Assembly (NCBI GenBank): GCA_001998905.1
Contig: MLAA01000005.1
Location: 94,030 to 158,029 of the forward strand
Reading direction: 5' to 3'
Source: Rodentibacter caecimuris
GTDB taxonomy: Bacteria > Pseudomonadota > Gammaproteobacteria > Enterobacterales > Pasteurellaceae
Length of the DNA stretch: 64,000 nucleotides
The notes beneath the pieces were generated by a model. The model made no database searches. It was not told the origin of the DNA and was given only the letters and a program-made list of their open reading frames with translations. The position numbers and the translations under genes are program-made. The first letter of the stretch is position 1. Every line of letters begins with the position of its first letter. This document shows positions 30,943 to 41,055 of this stretch, piece by piece.

Positions 30943-31743
30943 ATGAATTCAGAATTTTTATTACTCCCTCATTTTGAACCTGCTATTTTTGAAATCGGGC
31001 CTATTGGTCTACGTTGGTACGGTTTAATGTATTTATTGGGCTTTGCTTTTGCTCGTTGGTTGGCTGTGCGTCGAGCGAGATATCCGAATAGCGGTTGGAC
31101 TGTTGATGATGTAGATGCATTACTATTTAATGGGTTTATGGGCGTATTTTTAGGCGGTCGTATCGGTGATGTATTCTTCTACAGTATTGATAAGTTTTTA
31201 CAGGATCCTCTCTATCTTTTCCGTGTTTGGGAAGGTGGAATGTCATTTCACGGTGGTTTAATTGGTGTAATTATTGCGATGCTTTATACATCTTATAAAC
31301 AAAAGCGTTCTTTTTGGAATACTGCAGATTTTGTTGCACCTTTAATTCCGTTTGGATTAGGATTCGGGCGAATCGGAAATTTTATTAATCTGGAATTGTG
31401 GGGAAGAGTAACCGATGTGCCTTGGGCAATGATTTTTCCAACAGACCCGTTACTTTTGCCACGTCATCCTTCTCAGCTTTATGAAGCTTTTTTAGAGGGA
31501 GGCGTGCTGTTCATTATTTTAAATCTTTTTATAAAAAAATCCCGACCTTCAGGTTCTGTAGCTGGTTTGTTTCTTATCGGGTACGGTGTTTTCCGATTTA
31601 TGGTGGAATATGTACGTGAACCTGATGTTGAACTATTTTTAGGTCTTATTACACGCGGGCAACTTCTTTGTTTGCCAATGATTATTGGTGGAGTAGCGAT
31701 TATGTTATGGGCATATTATCGCCAAAGTGCGGTCAAAAAATAG
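30943..31743 (+). CDS. lgt: Phosphatidylglycerol:prolipoprotein diacylglyceryl transferase
   Basis: A 266-residue inner-membrane enzyme with about seven segments that adds diacylglyceryl to the lipobox cysteine of prolipoproteins. The Lgt signature [19 protein letters not shown] is present, as are the catalytic region [10 protein letters not shown] and HGGLIG. The last codons (QSAVKK, 31721-31743) are encoded by an uptake sequence, AAGTGCGGT, at 31725-31733. Confidence 0.96.
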   Translation: MNSEFLLLPHFEPAIFEIGPIGLRWYGLMYLLGFAFARWLAVRRARYPNSGWTVDDVDALLFNGFMGVFLGGRIGDVFFYSIDKFLQDPLYLFRVWEGGMSFHGGLIGVIIAMLYTSYKQKRSFWNTADFVAPLIPFGLGFGRIGNFINLELWGRVTDVPWAMIFPTDPLLLPRHPSQLYEAFLEGGVLFIILNLFIKKSRPSGSVAGLFLIGYGVFRFMVEYVREPDVELFLGLITRGQLLCLPMIIGGVAIMLWAYYRQSAVKK

Positions 31744-31752
31744 GGTGTTTTT

Positions 31753-32604
31753 ATGCAGCAATATCTTCAACTTTGTCAACGCATTATTAATGAAGGTCAG
31801 TGGATCGCTAATGAGCGAACTGGTAAACGCTGTTTAACCGTCATTAATGCTGATCTTGAATATGATGTAGAAAGGAATTTATTTCCTTTAATTACTACTC
31901 GAAAAAGCTATTGGAAAGCCGCAATTGCTGAATTTCTGGGCTATATCCGTGGATACGATAATGCGGCAGATTTCCGCCGATTAGGCACCAAGACTTGGGA
32001 TGCCAATGCTAACGAAAATTCGGTTTGGATTAAGAATCCTCAGCGTAAGGGTACGGATGATATGGGGAGAGTGTATGGTGTTCAGGGACGGGCTTGGCGT
32101 AAACCAAATGGTGAAAGCGTTGATCAATTACGTAAAATTGTAGATAACCTGACGAAAGGAATCGATGATCGTGGAGAAATAATGACGTTTTATAATCCGG
32201 GGGAAATTGATTTGGGCTGCTTGCGTCCGTGTATGCATACCCATACTTTTTCCTTAGTTGGAGATACGTTGTATTTAACCAGTTATCAGCGCTCTTGTGA
32301 TGTTCCATTAGGATTAAATTTTAATCAAATTCAAGTATTTACTTTTTTGGCATTAATGGCACAAATTACAGGGAAAAAAGCAGGAAAAGCCTACCATAAA
32401 ATTATAAATGCACATATTTATGAAGATCAGCTTGAGTTAATGCGTGATGTACAATTAAAACGGGAGCCTTTCCCATTGCCCCAACTTGAGATTAATCCTG
32501 AGATAAAAACGCTTGAAGACTTAGAAACTTGGGTAACAATGGATGATTTTAAGGTTATTGGCTATCAATCTCATGAACCTATTAAATATCCGTTCTCTGT
32601 ATAA
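31753..32604 (+). CDS. thyA: Thymidylate synthase
   Basis: A 283-residue enzyme that methylates dUMP to dTMP with methylene-tetrahydrofolate. The catalytic Cys lies in CLRPCMHTH, and the substrate-binding region [16 protein letters not shown] is conserved. The length and the active-site variant match the Haemophilus form, which differs slightly from E. coli (LPPCH). It starts 10 bases after lgt. Confidence 0.94.
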   Translation: MQQYLQLCQRIINEGQWIANERTGKRCLTVINADLEYDVERNLFPLITTRKSYWKAAIAEFLGYIRGYDNAADFRRLGTKTWDANANENSVWIKNPQRKGTDDMGRVYGVQGRAWRKPNGESVDQLRKIVDNLTKGIDDRGEIMTFYNPGEIDLGCLRPCMHTHTFSLVGDTLYLTSYQRSCDVPLGLNFNQIQVFTFLALMAQITGKKAGKAYHKIINAHIYEDQLELMRDVQLKREPFPLPQLEINPEIKTLEDLETWVTMDDFKVIGYQSHEPIKYPFSV

Positions 32605-32607
32605 TCG

Positions 32608-33108
32608 GTGGTTAAAGTGCAGTCGGATCTAGACGAAAAGTTTATGCGTTATGCCTTGTTGTTAGCTGATAAAGCAGAACAAGTGGGAGAAATTCCGGTA
32701 GGAGCAGTGTTGGTTGACTGTGAAGGTAATATTCTTGGAGAAGGGTGGAATTTGTCGATTAACCATACGGATCCGACTGCTCATGCTGAAATAATTGCTT
32801 TGCGTAATGGGGCTAAATATATTCATAACTATCGTTTATTGAATACTACGTTATATGTTACATTAGAGCCCTGTACAATGTGTGCAGGGGCTATTTTACA
32901 TAGTAGAATTAGTCGTTTGGTTTTTGGGGCATTAGATTATAAAACCGGTGCGGTTGGTTCCCGTTTTCATTTTTTTGATGACTACAAAATGAATCATACT
33001 ATTGAAATTAAGGGTGGGGTATTAGCTGAAGAGTGTGGGCAGAAATTAAGTGATTTTTTTCAAAAACGTCGGGCGCAGAAAAAACAAGATAAGTTAATGC
33101 GCCCTTAA
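32608..33108 (+). CDS. tadA: tRNA-specific adenosine deaminase TadA
   Basis: A 166-residue zinc deaminase that makes inosine-34 in tRNA-Arg(ACG). The HAE motif with catalytic Glu is in TAHAEIIAL, and the zinc cysteines in EPCTMC. The start is GTG at 32608, three bases after thyA. An ATG at 32644 would cut into the conserved first helix. Confidence 0.93.
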   Translation: MVKVQSDLDEKFMRYALLLADKAEQVGEIPVGAVLVDCEGNILGEGWNLSINHTDPTAHAEIIALRNGAKYIHNYRLLNTTLYVTLEPCTMCAGAILHSRISRLVFGALDYKTGAVGSRFHFFDDYKMNHTIEIKGGVLAEECGQKLSDFFQKRRAQKKQDKLMRP

Positions 33109-33117
33109 AAGTGCGGT
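33109..33117 (+). repeat. DNA-uptake sequence
   Basis: Exact AAGTGCGGT straddling the end of the tadA region, between the convergent tadA and ung. Confidence 0.85.
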
Positions 33118-33128
33118 TGATTTTGATT

Positions 33129-33788
33129 TTAAATTTGCCAATCTATTGCAGATACTCCCTTTTCTTGTAAATATTGGTTAGCTTTAGAAAAATGCTGGCA
33201 ACCGAAAAATCCCCGATGTGCAGATAAGGGAGAAGGATGAGGGGCTGTGAGAACGCAATGGCGAGAGCGGTTAATCATTTGGCCTTTTTTCTGTGCATGA
33301 CTCCCCCAAAGTAAAAAAACTAAATTTTCACGATATTTATTTAGTGCGGCAATAACATGATCTGTAAAGGTTTCCCATCCTAAATTAGCATGAGAATGTG
33401 CTAGTCCTCGTTCAACGGTTAGTACTGTATTTAGTAGTAATACGCCTTGTTCTGCCCATTTAACTAAATAGCCGTGAGTTGGAATTTGAAAACCGGGGAT
33501 ATCCGTCGATAATTCTTTATACATATTGACTAAGGAAGGAGGTATCGCTACTTCCGGCTTGACTGAAAAGGCTAAACCATGAGCTTGATTTGGACCATGG
33601 TAGGGGTCCTGTCCTAAAATAACCACTTTTACATCACAAAATTGAGTATATTTAAACGCATTAAATACGTCTTGGGGAGGTGGGTAAATTGTTTTTCCAC
33701 TTTGACGAGCTTGTTGTACTTGCTGTAAGCAGTGTTTAAAGTAGGGCTGCTCTTTTTCTATTCCAATCGCTTCACTCCAAGTTTGCAT
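33129..33788 (-). CDS. ung: Uracil-DNA glycosylase
   Basis: A 219-residue base-excision repair enzyme that removes uracil from DNA. The water-activating motif [16 protein letters not shown] and the DNA-intercalating loop [13 protein letters not shown] are intact. It is convergent with tadA and carries AGGAGAAAA before its ATG. Confidence 0.97.
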   Translation of the reverse strand: MQTWSEAIGIEKEQPYFKHCLQQVQQARQSGKTIYPPPQDVFNAFKYTQFCDVKVVILGQDPYHGPNQAHGLAFSVKPEVAIPPSLVNMYKELSTDIPGFQIPTHGYLVKWAEQGVLLLNTVLTVERGLAHSHANLGWETFTDHVIAALNKYRENLVFLLWGSHAQKKGQMINRSRHCVLTAPHPSPLSAHRGFFGCQHFSKANQYLQEKGVSAIDWQI

Positions 33789-33920
33789 TGTTTTTCTCCT
33801 TTGAATTTGTGTACGTCATTATAAACTAAACTTTAAGTGCTCTCCTATCTATAATTTATTTAAAATGTTTAATTTATGTTAACTGTTATACGAGGTTTTT
33901 GAATATTTAACGGATATATT

Positions 33921-33934
33921 TTGATATAAATCAA
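33921..33934 (+). promoter_or_regulatory. FNR box, perfect, upstream of grcA
   Basis: TTGATATAAATCAA is an exact match to TTGAT-N4-ATCAA, 126 bases before the grcA start. Confidence 0.8.
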
Positions 33935-33962
33935 ATTGTTTTTTAGGGTATAAAAATTTATT

Positions 33963-33976
33963 TTGATTAATGTCAA
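33963..33976 (+). promoter_or_regulatory. Second FNR box upstream of grcA
   Basis: TTGATTAATGTCAA matches the FNR consensus at 9 of 10 positions. Its centre lies 42 bases (four helical turns) from the first box. Confidence 0.65.
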
Positions 33977-34059
33977 AATAATTTGAAATATTAAAATTTT
34001 TTGATAGACTTTGCGCAGTTTTAGCACAATTAACAAACGCCAAATTTAGGAGGCATATT

Positions 34060-34443
34060 ATGATTAAAGGTATTCAGATTACTCAAGCAGCGAATGACAA
34101 TTTATTAAATTCATTCTGGTTGTTGGACAGCGAAACTAATGAAGCTCGCTGTTTATGTGCGAAAGGTGAATTTGTTGAAGATCAAGTTGTTGCTGTCAGT
34201 GAATTAGGTCAGATTGAGTACCGCGAGTTACCGGTAGACGTTGCTCCAGCTGTGAAAGTTGAAGGTGGCCAGCATTTAAATGTCAATGTCTTACGTCGTG
34301 AAACTTTAGAAGATGCAGTAAATAATCCGGATAAATATCCGCAATTGACTATCCGTGTTTCTGGTTATGCAGTACGTTTCAATTCATTAACTCCGGAACA
34401 ACAACGTGATGTAATTACTCGTACTTTTACTGAAAGTTTATAA
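34060..34443 (+). CDS. grcA: Autonomous glycyl radical cofactor GrcA (YfiD)
   Basis: A 127-residue spare part for pyruvate formate-lyase. It carries its own glycyl radical (Gly in RVSGYAVRF) and replaces the C-terminal domain of PflB after oxygen has cleaved it. The last 60 or so residues are nearly identical to the C-terminus of the PflB encoded at 42402-44717. AGGAGG precedes the ATG. Two FNR boxes upstream fit anaerobic induction, and a terminator follows. Confidence 0.97.
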   Translation: MIKGIQITQAANDNLLNSFWLLDSETNEARCLCAKGEFVEDQVVAVSELGQIEYRELPVDVAPAVKVEGGQHLNVNVLRRETLEDAVNNPDKYPQLTIRVSGYAVRFNSLTPEQQRDVITRTFTESL

Positions 34444-34469
34444 TTTAAGGTTAAAAGAGTAAAATTTTG

Positions 34470-34478
34470 ACCGCACTT
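34470..34478 (-). repeat. DNA-uptake sequence
   Basis: Exact ACCGCACTT between the grcA stop and its terminator. Confidence 0.85.
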
Positions 34479-34485
34479 TTGCTTT

Positions 34486-34514
34486 AAAAGCCCTCTTATA
34501 GTAGAGGGCTTTTT
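34486..34514. terminator. Bidirectional terminator between grcA and plsB
   Basis: AAAAGCCCTCT pairs with AGAGGGCTTTT around a 6-base loop, with A and T runs on both sides. It serves convergent genes. Confidence 0.85.
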
Positions 34515-34528
34515 GTTGCCTCATATCA

Positions 34529-36937
34529 TTAGTCTTCTACTTTTTCTACCGCACCTTTTATCGTCAAACAAATTTCAGTGGAAATTAGTTGCTGTAAAAT
34601 AGTAACTAATTCATTAAGTTTGCCTGTATCATTGAGATATTCATTTTCTTTCAAATTTGCAATGAAACAGGAGAATACGGCTTTATCAAAAAACTCTGGC
34701 GCATTGATACCATGTAGGACAGAGAGGCGTTGTGCAACCGATTGGCTTTCTCTTTCAAGATCGGCACGAGATATATTAGGATCTTTTTGTAAAAGACTGA
34801 GTGTAATATAGTAGCGTTGTAAAATTTCGCGAACGCCAGACGACCATAATTGTAAGATTCGTACCTTAGGTTTATTTATTGACAAGATATTTTCATTGGA
34901 TTTTATCACTTCTTGACAATTAAACTCGTTAACGATTTTTTCAATCTGAGTATTGAGTGTACTATCATCAAAATGCAAAAATAGTTCGCCTTGCAAGAAT
35001 GGGTAAATCCTATGTACGGCATTCAATAACAGATCTTTTTGGATTGCTTCATAGTGAAGAATCATACTGGCGATTAATGACGGTAAGGAAAAAATATGTT
35101 GAATATTATTACGATAGTAAGTCATCAGGACGGCAGATGTCCGCTCTAGGCGAATAATTTCCCCAAAATTATCTTTTTCAACCAATACGCCAACTCTATC
35201 AAGGCTGAGAACATGATTTAACATTTCTTCCGGTGATTCATCCGGCATAACCATATCTTGTGAATAAGGTGCATTTTGCAACATTTGTTGATAGCTGCTT
35301 AACTGTTCTAAAAGTTGTTCTTTTGATAAAGCTCGTTGACGAGATGATAATAGTACTGTTCCAACGAGGTTCATCGCATTTACTGCCGCAGCTTTATTAA
35401 TATTTGTCATCACTTGTTGAGAAATGGAATCAACAGCTTGGTTAAACCAATGCGGTTTTTCTTCTAATTGAGATTCTTTCCATTCGGGATAGTACTGGTT
35501 TAGATAGTTAGAGAGAGTGATAGGTTCACCAAAATTAACAAAACCCTGTCCTAAATTACGCAGTTTTTTGATTACTCGCAAAACAAGACCGGCATTTTCT
35601 TTTTCTTTTGCTGCCCCTCGTAATTCTTTGGCATAAGTATCTACTTCTAATACATGCTCATATCCAACATAAACTGGTACGACGGAAATAGGACGATTTT
35701 GGTTACGCTGCAATGCTTGTAGTGTCATTGACATCATTCCTGTTTTAGGGGCTAATAGGCGGCCGGTTCGAGACCGTCCGCCTTCAATAAAGTATTCTAC
35801 CGGATAGCCACGGTAAAATAGTTCGGCAAGATATTCACGGAAAATAGCCGAATATAGACGATTACCTTTAAAGGTTCGACGTATAAAAAATGCCCCCCAA
35901 CTGCGGAAAAGTCGGCCAATAGGCCAAAAGTTTAGATTGATGCCGGCTGCAATATGAGGAGGAACTAAACCTTGATGATATAACACATAAGAGAGCAAAA
36001 GGTAATCAATATGGCTGCGATGGCAAGGTACATAAACGATTTCATGGCCTTCTAATGCCAATTTACGAACTCGATCAGCATTTTGTACATTAATACCGGA
36101 ATAAAGCTTATTCCATAGCCAGCGCAAAAAACGATCTGCTGCACGTAAACTTGAATGACTAACATTAGCTGCAATTTCATTTAGAATTTTTTCTGCTTCT
36201 TTTCTGGCTTCTTGTTCGCTGATATTTTTAGCTCTTGCTTCATCTTCAATTACGGAAAGAATAATCGGTGATTGTAATAGTTTATTAAACATTGCTTGGC
36301 GGTTTGGTAAGCGAGGACCCGTTGCTGAAATTCGTTGCTTAGCAAAGTGTATTTTAGCGACACGTGCAAGTTTTTGTGCAATTTTTTCATCTGAACCATG
36401 TTCGTTAACCATATAACGTAAAGACACAGCTTGGGAAAAACGAACGAAAGTATCTCGACCAAACCAAATGGCGGCAAAGGTTTTTTGAATCCCATTTAGT
36501 AAACGTAGATTAGGTAAATTCGATTTGTCTTCGTGTCCCGGAGAGCGTCCCCATAATACGGAGACTGGAATGAGAGAGACGGCTAATTCATCTGAGGAAC
36601 GATGTAATTCCAAGTATTTATTAAAAATCTGTGTCGTTTCGTCTTTTGCACCTTTTGATTTAAAAAAACGGCGCCCTTCATCTAAAAATACATAGCGAGG
36701 AAGCGCTATACCGTTAATTAGGTTTTTTTCGGAAGGATCCGGTAATCCTATATTTAGGCAGTTACGTCTAAATATTACAAAATCAGTTTGGGAAGTGTAA
36801 GGTAAAACGTAAACAACAGGCTGGTTTAGGTTGAGTTTTAGTTCATCAATAGGTTGTTGTGGAATAGGGTTATTTTTAACTAAAAGCGATAAAGGAAATT
36901 CAAGTACCTTACGGTATAGATTCATCATACTCGACAT
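34529..36937 (-). CDS. plsB: Glycerol-3-phosphate acyltransferase PlsB
   Basis: An 802-residue inner-membrane enzyme that acylates glycerol-3-phosphate at sn-1 to begin phospholipid synthesis. The acyltransferase HX4D motif is HRSHID (in [14 protein letters not shown]), followed by the substrate-binding [11 protein letters not shown]. The length is close to the 807 residues of E. coli. It is divergent from lexA with about 180 bases between the starts. Confidence 0.96.
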   Translation of the reverse strand: MSSMMNLYRKVLEFPLSLLVKNNPIPQQPIDELKLNLNQPVVYVLPYTSQTDFVIFRRNCLNIGLPDPSEKNLINGIALPRYVFLDEGRRFFKSKGAKDETTQIFNKYLELHRSSDELAVSLIPVSVLWGRSPGHEDKSNLPNLRLLNGIQKTFAAIWFGRDTFVRFSQAVSLRYMVNEHGSDEKIAQKLARVAKIHFAKQRISATGPRLPNRQAMFNKLLQSPIILSVIEDEARAKNISEQEARKEAEKILNEIAANVSHSSLRAADRFLRWLWNKLYSGINVQNADRVRKLALEGHEIVYVPCHRSHIDYLLLSYVLYHQGLVPPHIAAGINLNFWPIGRLFRSWGAFFIRRTFKGNRLYSAIFREYLAELFYRGYPVEYFIEGGRSRTGRLLAPKTGMMSMTLQALQRNQNRPISVVPVYVGYEHVLEVDTYAKELRGAAKEKENAGLVLRVIKKLRNLGQGFVNFGEPITLSNYLNQYYPEWKESQLEEKPHWFNQAVDSISQQVMTNINKAAAVNAMNLVGTVLLSSRQRALSKEQLLEQLSSYQQMLQNAPYSQDMVMPDESPEEMLNHVLSLDRVGVLVEKDNFGEIIRLERTSAVLMTYYRNNIQHIFSLPSLIASMILHYEAIQKDLLLNAVHRIYPFLQGELFLHFDDSTLNTQIEKIVNEFNCQEVIKSNENILSINKPKVRILQLWSSGVREILQRYYITLSLLQKDPNISRADLERESQSVAQRLSVLHGINAPEFFDKAVFSCFIANLKENEYLNDTGKLNELVTILQQLISTEICLTIKGAVEKVED

Positions 36938-37070
36938 AGTAGTTCTCTCTTTTCTTATAATTAAGTTGAGCGTATTCTAGCATAAGTTTAGTCGGCTTAT
37001 ATTATATGTAACGAATTTTATCAATGGTATAAATGAGATGATGAAAATTAGGATTGCAAGAACTTGCTTT

Positions 37071-37086
37071 CTGTATATAATACCAG
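37071..37086 (+). promoter_or_regulatory. SOS box 1 of lexA
   Basis: CTG-TATATAATAC-CAG matches the LexA operator CTG-N10-CAG with the AT alternation typical of strong sites. Confidence 0.85.
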
Positions 37087-37091
37087 AGGTT

Positions 37092-37107
37092 CTGTATAAA
37101 AAAACAG
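37092..37107 (+). promoter_or_regulatory. SOS box 2 of lexA
   Basis: CTG-TATAAAAAAA-CAG is a second LexA operator, 21 bases downstream of the first. It overlaps the ribosome-binding AGGAG. Confidence 0.85.
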
Positions 37108-37115
37108 GAGAGGAA

Positions 37116-37742
37116 ATGAAACCACTTACGGCCAGACAACAAGAAGTTTTAGATGTTTTAAAACGTCATTTAGATATGACGGGAATGCCTCCGACTCGAG
37201 CGGAAATTTCACGCGAGTTAGGATTTAAATCACCTAATGCGGCGGAAGAACACTTAAAAGCACTCGCTCGTAAGGGGGCGATTGAGATTATTCCTGGTGC
37301 TTCAAGAGGCATTCGTGTGATTGGCCAAGATACAGATGAGAATAATTGGGAAGGGTTACCGCTTATCGGTCGTGTTGCCGCTGGAGAGCCTATTCTGGCA
37401 GAGCAACATATTGAAGGAACTTATCGGATTGATGAGAATATGTTTAAACCACAAGCCCATTTTTTACTGAAAGTTTACGGACAGTCAATGAAGGATATCG
37501 GTATTTTAGACGGTGATTTACTTGCTGTTCACAGTACTAAAGATGTTCGTAATGGTCAGATCGTGGTTGCTAGAATTGAAGATGAAGTAACAGTTAAACG
37601 TTTAGAGCGGAAGGGCTCAATTATTTATTTACATGCAGAAAACGAAGAATTTGAACCGATTGTTGTGGATTTAGCCGAACAGCCTTATTTTGAAATTGAA
37701 GGCATTGCAGTTGGAATTATTCGTAATAATGCTTGGATGTAG
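37116..37742 (+). CDS. lexA: SOS repressor LexA
   Basis: A 208-residue repressor of DNA-damage genes. The N-terminal winged HTH ([23 protein letters not shown]) is followed by a self-cleavage domain: the scissile Ala-Gly in RVAAGEP, the catalytic Ser in GQSMKD, and the catalytic Lys in [13 protein letters not shown]. The ATG at 37116 is chosen because AGGAG is 5-6 bases upstream and two SOS boxes precede it. A longer frame from 37038 would run through the operators. Autoregulation is expected. Confidence 0.97.
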   Translation: MKPLTARQQEVLDVLKRHLDMTGMPPTRAEISRELGFKSPNAAEEHLKALARKGAIEIIPGASRGIRVIGQDTDENNWEGLPLIGRVAAGEPILAEQHIEGTYRIDENMFKPQAHFLLKVYGQSMKDIGILDGDLLAVHSTKDVRNGQIVVARIEDEVTVKRLERKGSIIYLHAENEEFEPIVVDLAEQPYFEIEGIAVGIIRNNAWM

Positions 37743-37748
37743 AAGCAA

Positions 37749-37757
37749 AAGTGCGGT
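37749..37757 (+). repeat. DNA-uptake sequence
   Basis: Exact AAGTGCGGT seven bases after the lexA stop, in the lexA-dapF gap. Confidence 0.85.
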
Positions 37758-37850
37758 CAAAAATTTGAGGTGTTTAGGAATCTTAGGCGGTTTGCTATTC
37801 TATACTTCGGTGATTATAATGGCGAAAATTTTAATCTTCTAAGGGTAAAA

Positions 37851-38675
37851 ATGCACTTTTCTAAAATGCATGGTCTAGGTAATGATTTTGTTGTCATTGA
37901 TGCAGTCACTCAAAATGTCTATTTTACGCCGGATATTATTAAACGTTTATCAGATCGCCATTGCGGTATTGGTTTTGATCAATTATTGGTTGTTGAGCCT
38001 CCTTATGATCCTGAATTAGATTTTCATTATCGTATTTTTAATGCGGACGGTAGCGAAGTATCGCAATGTGGAAACGGAGCAAGATGTTTTGCTCGTTTTG
38101 TTACGTTAAAAGGATTAACGAATAAAAAAGATATACTAGTCAGTACTCAAAAAGGAAAAATGGTTTTAACAGTGAAAGACAATGGAATGATCCGCGTCAA
38201 TATGGGGGAACCGATCTGGGAACCAACCAAAATTCCTTTTATCGCAAATAAATTTGAAAAAAATTATATTTTGCGAACAGATCTGCGAACTGTCTTGTGT
38301 GGTGCAGTATCCATGGGGAACCCCCATTGCGTGGTAACTGTTGAGAACATTCGGCACGTAGATGTTGAGCAATTAGGTCCATTATTAGAAAGCCATGAGC
38401 GTTTTCCTGAGCGAGTTAATGTTGGGTTCATGCAAGTGTTGAGTTTGAATCATATTAAACTGCGCGTATATGAGCGCGGGGTGGGAGAAACTAAAGCTTG
38501 TGGAAGTGGTGCTTGTGCAGCAGTAGCAGTTGGAATTATGCAAGGTATATTGAATAAAAACGTTCAAGTTGATTTGCCGGGTGGTAGCTTAGTTATTGAA
38601 TGGGAAGGACCAGGAAAACCATTGTATATGACCGGAGATGCTACGCATATTTATGACGGCTTTATTCAAATATAA
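37851..38675 (+). CDS. dapF: Diaminopimelate epimerase
   Basis: A 274-residue cofactor-free racemase that converts LL- to meso-diaminopimelate for lysine and peptidoglycan. The two catalytic cysteines lie in SQCGNGARC and [10 protein letters not shown]. The ATG at 37851 has AAGGG upstream and gives the conserved [13 protein letters not shown] start. It follows lexA, an order shared with Haemophilus. Confidence 0.96.
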   Translation: MHFSKMHGLGNDFVVIDAVTQNVYFTPDIIKRLSDRHCGIGFDQLLVVEPPYDPELDFHYRIFNADGSEVSQCGNGARCFARFVTLKGLTNKKDILVSTQKGKMVLTVKDNGMIRVNMGEPIWEPTKIPFIANKFEKNYILRTDLRTVLCGAVSMGNPHCVVTVENIRHVDVEQLGPLLESHERFPERVNVGFMQVLSLNHIKLRVYERGVGETKACGSGACAAVAVGIMQGILNKNVQVDLPGGSLVIEWEGPGKPLYMTGDATHIYDGFIQI

Positions 38676-38953
38676 TTAAGCGTTAGCAACATTTGGTTAT
38701 AGTGATTGATCTTATTGTAAAAATATTCTTATCATTTTTGATTTCAAGCTATGAATGGAGATGAAGGAATATCATTAAGAAACTATTAAAAAAATCGACC
38801 GCACTTTTCTGTCATACAGGCGACTGATGTAAGATTAGCACTTTGCTATTGAAATTGGTCGCTATAAGTGAATGAGAAAGAAAAGTATAAACTGGGAAAA
38901 TTGATATATACGAATTTTCCCAGTTTTATTTAGTGATTTGTTATTGATACTAT
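38676..38953. other. Intergenic region after dapF
   Basis: About 280 bases with one uptake sequence (38798-38806). A small inverted match of AAAATT(G)ATATATACGAATTTT type lies near 38895-38920 and could be a weak dapF terminator. No gene was seen. Confidence 0.4.
38798..38806 (-). repeat. DNA-uptake sequence
   Basis: Exact ACCGCACTT, unpaired, in the dapF-rpmE2 gap. Confidence 0.85.
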
Positions 38954-38977
38954 TTCATTACTTCATTACTTCATTAC
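38954..38977 (+). repeat. Octanucleotide tandem repeat (TTCATTAC)x3
   Basis: Three perfect 8-base units directly upstream of a TATAAA (38981-38986) and of the operator of the bL31B/bL36B operon. The repeat would contain the -35 region. Confidence 0.8.
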
Positions 38978-38991
38978 TTTTATAAAAATGT

Positions 38992-39006
38992 TGATAATAG
39001 TTATCA
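38992..39006 (+). promoter_or_regulatory. Fur/Zur-type operator upstream of rpmE2
   Basis: TGATAA-TAG-TTATCA is a perfect inverted repeat. It matches the Fur 7-1-7 form TGATAATNATTATCA at all but one position. Because it controls Zn-free ribosomal protein paralogues, a Zur site is the more likely biological reading. Confidence 0.6.
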
Positions 39007-39083
39007 TTTGTTGTAATGTATTGCCCCCTGTTTTCGCAGGGTTTCAAAATAAAACTGAAATAAAAATTTTAAAAGGAGAATAT

Positions 39084-39353
39084 ATGAAGAAAGGCATACA
39101 CCCTGATAATTATCGTCCGGTATTATTTTATGATTCAAACGCAAAGAAAGGCTTTTTGATCCGTTCTTGTGTCAATACGACGAAAACTATGATATGGGAG
39201 GAAGACGGTAAGGAATATCCTGTTTTTATGTGTGATACTTCCTCCGCCTCACATCCTTTCTATACTGGTAAAACGCGTCAAATTGCTAATGATGGCAGAG
39301 CGAGCGATTTCTCTAAACGTTATGCAAAATTTGGTGCATTAAAATCAAAATAA
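39084..39353 (+). CDS. rpmE2: Ribosomal protein bL31, type B (zinc-independent)
   Basis: An 89-residue alternative L31 (YkgM type) that lacks the zinc-binding cysteines of the standard form and replaces it when zinc is scarce. The start [17 protein letters not shown] and the [10 protein letters not shown] segment are diagnostic. The ATG at 39084 has AAGGAG upstream; a longer frame from 38988 would begin inside the operator. rpmJ2 follows 11 bases downstream. Confidence 0.95.
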   Translation: MKKGIHPDNYRPVLFYDSNAKKGFLIRSCVNTTKTMIWEEDGKEYPVFMCDTSSASHPFYTGKTRQIANDGRASDFSKRYAKFGALKSK

Positions 39354-39364
39354 GGAGAAGAAAT

Positions 39365-39508
39365 ATGCAGGTATTATCATCATTAAAAAGTGCTAAAACA
39401 CGTCATCCCGGTTGTAAAATTGTGCGCCGGCATGGTGTGGTTTATGTGATTAATAAAGAGAATCCTCGTTTTAAAGCACGCCAAGGCGGGAAGAAAAAAA
39501 GAGCATAG
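39365..39508 (+). CDS. rpmJ2: Ribosomal protein bL36, type B
   Basis: A 47-residue alternative L36 (YkgO type). [37 protein letters not shown] and the KKKRA tail align with YkgO. It has a single cysteine, so the zinc-finger set of standard L36 is missing. AAGGAG precedes the ATG. It forms a two-gene operon with rpmE2. Confidence 0.93.
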   Translation: MQVLSSLKSAKTRHPGCKIVRRHGVVYVINKENPRFKARQGGKKKRA

Positions 39509-39522
39509 TTTTATCATTCATC

Positions 39523-39551
39523 AAATCCCCTCTTAGATGCAGGGGATTTTT
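39523..39551. terminator. Terminator after rpmJ2
   Basis: AAATCCCCT and AGGGGATTTTT form a GC-rich stem with a 9-base loop and a T run. It lies between convergent rpmJ2 and the symporter gene. Confidence 0.8.
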
Positions 39552-39645
39552 GTTTATTCAGATTGGCTAGCTCTTTTTATTTTAGTCAGATATCCATAAT
39601 TATGTAGAACTAACATGATTATTTCTATCCTATATCAAGTATTCT

Positions 39646-40980
39646 CTATATGTTTTCCTTTTTTATATTGAGCCATTTACTGCTAAGTGTTCCGGCAATC
39701 ATCGATCCGTTTACATTTAATGCGGTTCTTCCCATATCAATTAAAGGTTCAATAGAGATGAGTAAACCAACTAATGCTAAGGGTAAGTTTAAGGTTGAAA
39801 GCACGACAATTGCGGCAAATGTTGCGCCGCCGCCGACTCCGGCAATACCAAATGAGGAAATGGCAACCACTAAAATTAGTGTGAGCAAATATTGTAACGT
39901 AAAGGGATCAATTCCTGCTGTCGGTGCAACCATTACAGCAAGCATGGCAGGATAAATTCCAGCACAACCGTTTTGCCCAATAGTGGCACCAAAAGTAGCA
40001 GAAAAATTAGCAATGACATTATTATTGCCTAATTTTTCTGTTTGTGTTTCTATATTAAGTGGGATAGTTGCAGCACTAGAACGAGAAGTAAATGCAAAAC
40101 TTAATGTTGGCATCACTTTCTTATAATAATTAAATGGATTTATTTTAACGAATAAAAGTAGTAACCCGTGTATCACAAACATTAATAAAATAGCGGTGTA
40201 GGAGGCAAGGATAAAACTAGCTAAACTCATAATATCCTCCCATTGTGATACTGCCGCCATTTTTATCATTAGGGCAAAAACGCCATAGGGGGTTAAACGG
40301 ATAACAAAACGTACTAAACGCATGATGAGTTTATTTAACGTATCGATACCTTGTGTGATTCGTTCACCTAAGGTTTTATCTTCTTTGCTTAAGCTTAATG
40401 TGGCAACGCCAAGAAAAGCAGAGAAAATAACTGTGCTGATAATGGATGTTGGATTTGCTCCGGTTAATTCGGCAAACGGATTTTTAGGAATGAAAGAGAG
40501 TAACATTGCCGGAATAGATAAATTACTGACTTGCTCTATTCGACTTTCAACTTTGATTTGTGCGGCTAATTCACGTTCCCCTGCGATAAGCCCTTCTGCA
40601 GATAAGTTAAAAATGTAGACCATTGCAATCCCTATTACTGCGGCAATAGCTGTAGTAATCAATAATACGGATAGAACGCTAAAACTAATTTTTCCTAATG
40701 CACTTGCCTGGTTTAAACGAGTAATTGCGGATAAAATAGAGATAAAAACTAAAGGCATAACGATCATTTGTAACAATTTTACATAGCCATTCCCAACAAG
40801 GTTGATCCAATCAAGAGTTTTGCCAATTAAGTTTTTATCATAAATTTGTAAGGATATACCGCATACAATTCCCAATATTAATGCGATAAATACAGTTGTT
40901 CCCAATTTTTGAGTTTTATTAAAAATAATAGTAAGCAGTACTACAATTGCCACAAACCCAACTAAATTTAGTATTAGCAT
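39646..40980 (-). CDS. tcyP: L-cystine symporter (TcyP/YdjN-like)
   Basis: A 444-residue dicarboxylate/amino-acid:cation symporter with about eight membrane helices and two re-entrant loops. The serine-rich loop SFAFTSRSSAATIPLN and the GATIGQNGCAGIYPAMLAVM segment are typical of the cystine branch (TcyP, YdjN) rather than GltP or DctA. It probably imports cystine across the inner membrane. It is a single-gene unit. Confidence 0.78.
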   Translation of the reverse strand: MLILNLVGFVAIVVLLTIIFNKTQKLGTTVFIALILGIVCGISLQIYDKNLIGKTLDWINLVGNGYVKLLQMIVMPLVFISILSAITRLNQASALGKISFSVLSVLLITTAIAAVIGIAMVYIFNLSAEGLIAGERELAAQIKVESRIEQVSNLSIPAMLLSFIPKNPFAELTGANPTSIISTVIFSAFLGVATLSLSKEDKTLGERITQGIDTLNKLIMRLVRFVIRLTPYGVFALMIKMAAVSQWEDIMSLASFILASYTAILLMFVIHGLLLLFVKINPFNYYKKVMPTLSFAFTSRSSAATIPLNIETQTEKLGNNNVIANFSATFGATIGQNGCAGIYPAMLAVMVAPTAGIDPFTLQYLLTLILVVAISSFGIAGVGGGATFAAIVVLSTLNLPLALVGLLISIEPLIDMGRTALNVNGSMIAGTLSSKWLNIKKENI

Positions 40981-41055
40981 TTAAAACCTCCTAAAAATAG
41001 GTTACGAGGAGTTTGTTCTCCCGCAATAAGAAAAACTATGTAAATCATAGCTCGA

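Noticed and set aside
38988..39083. A 32-residue extension of bL31B
   Set aside because: It would begin within the palindromic operator. The known protein starts at [10 protein letters not shown], with AAGGAG before it.
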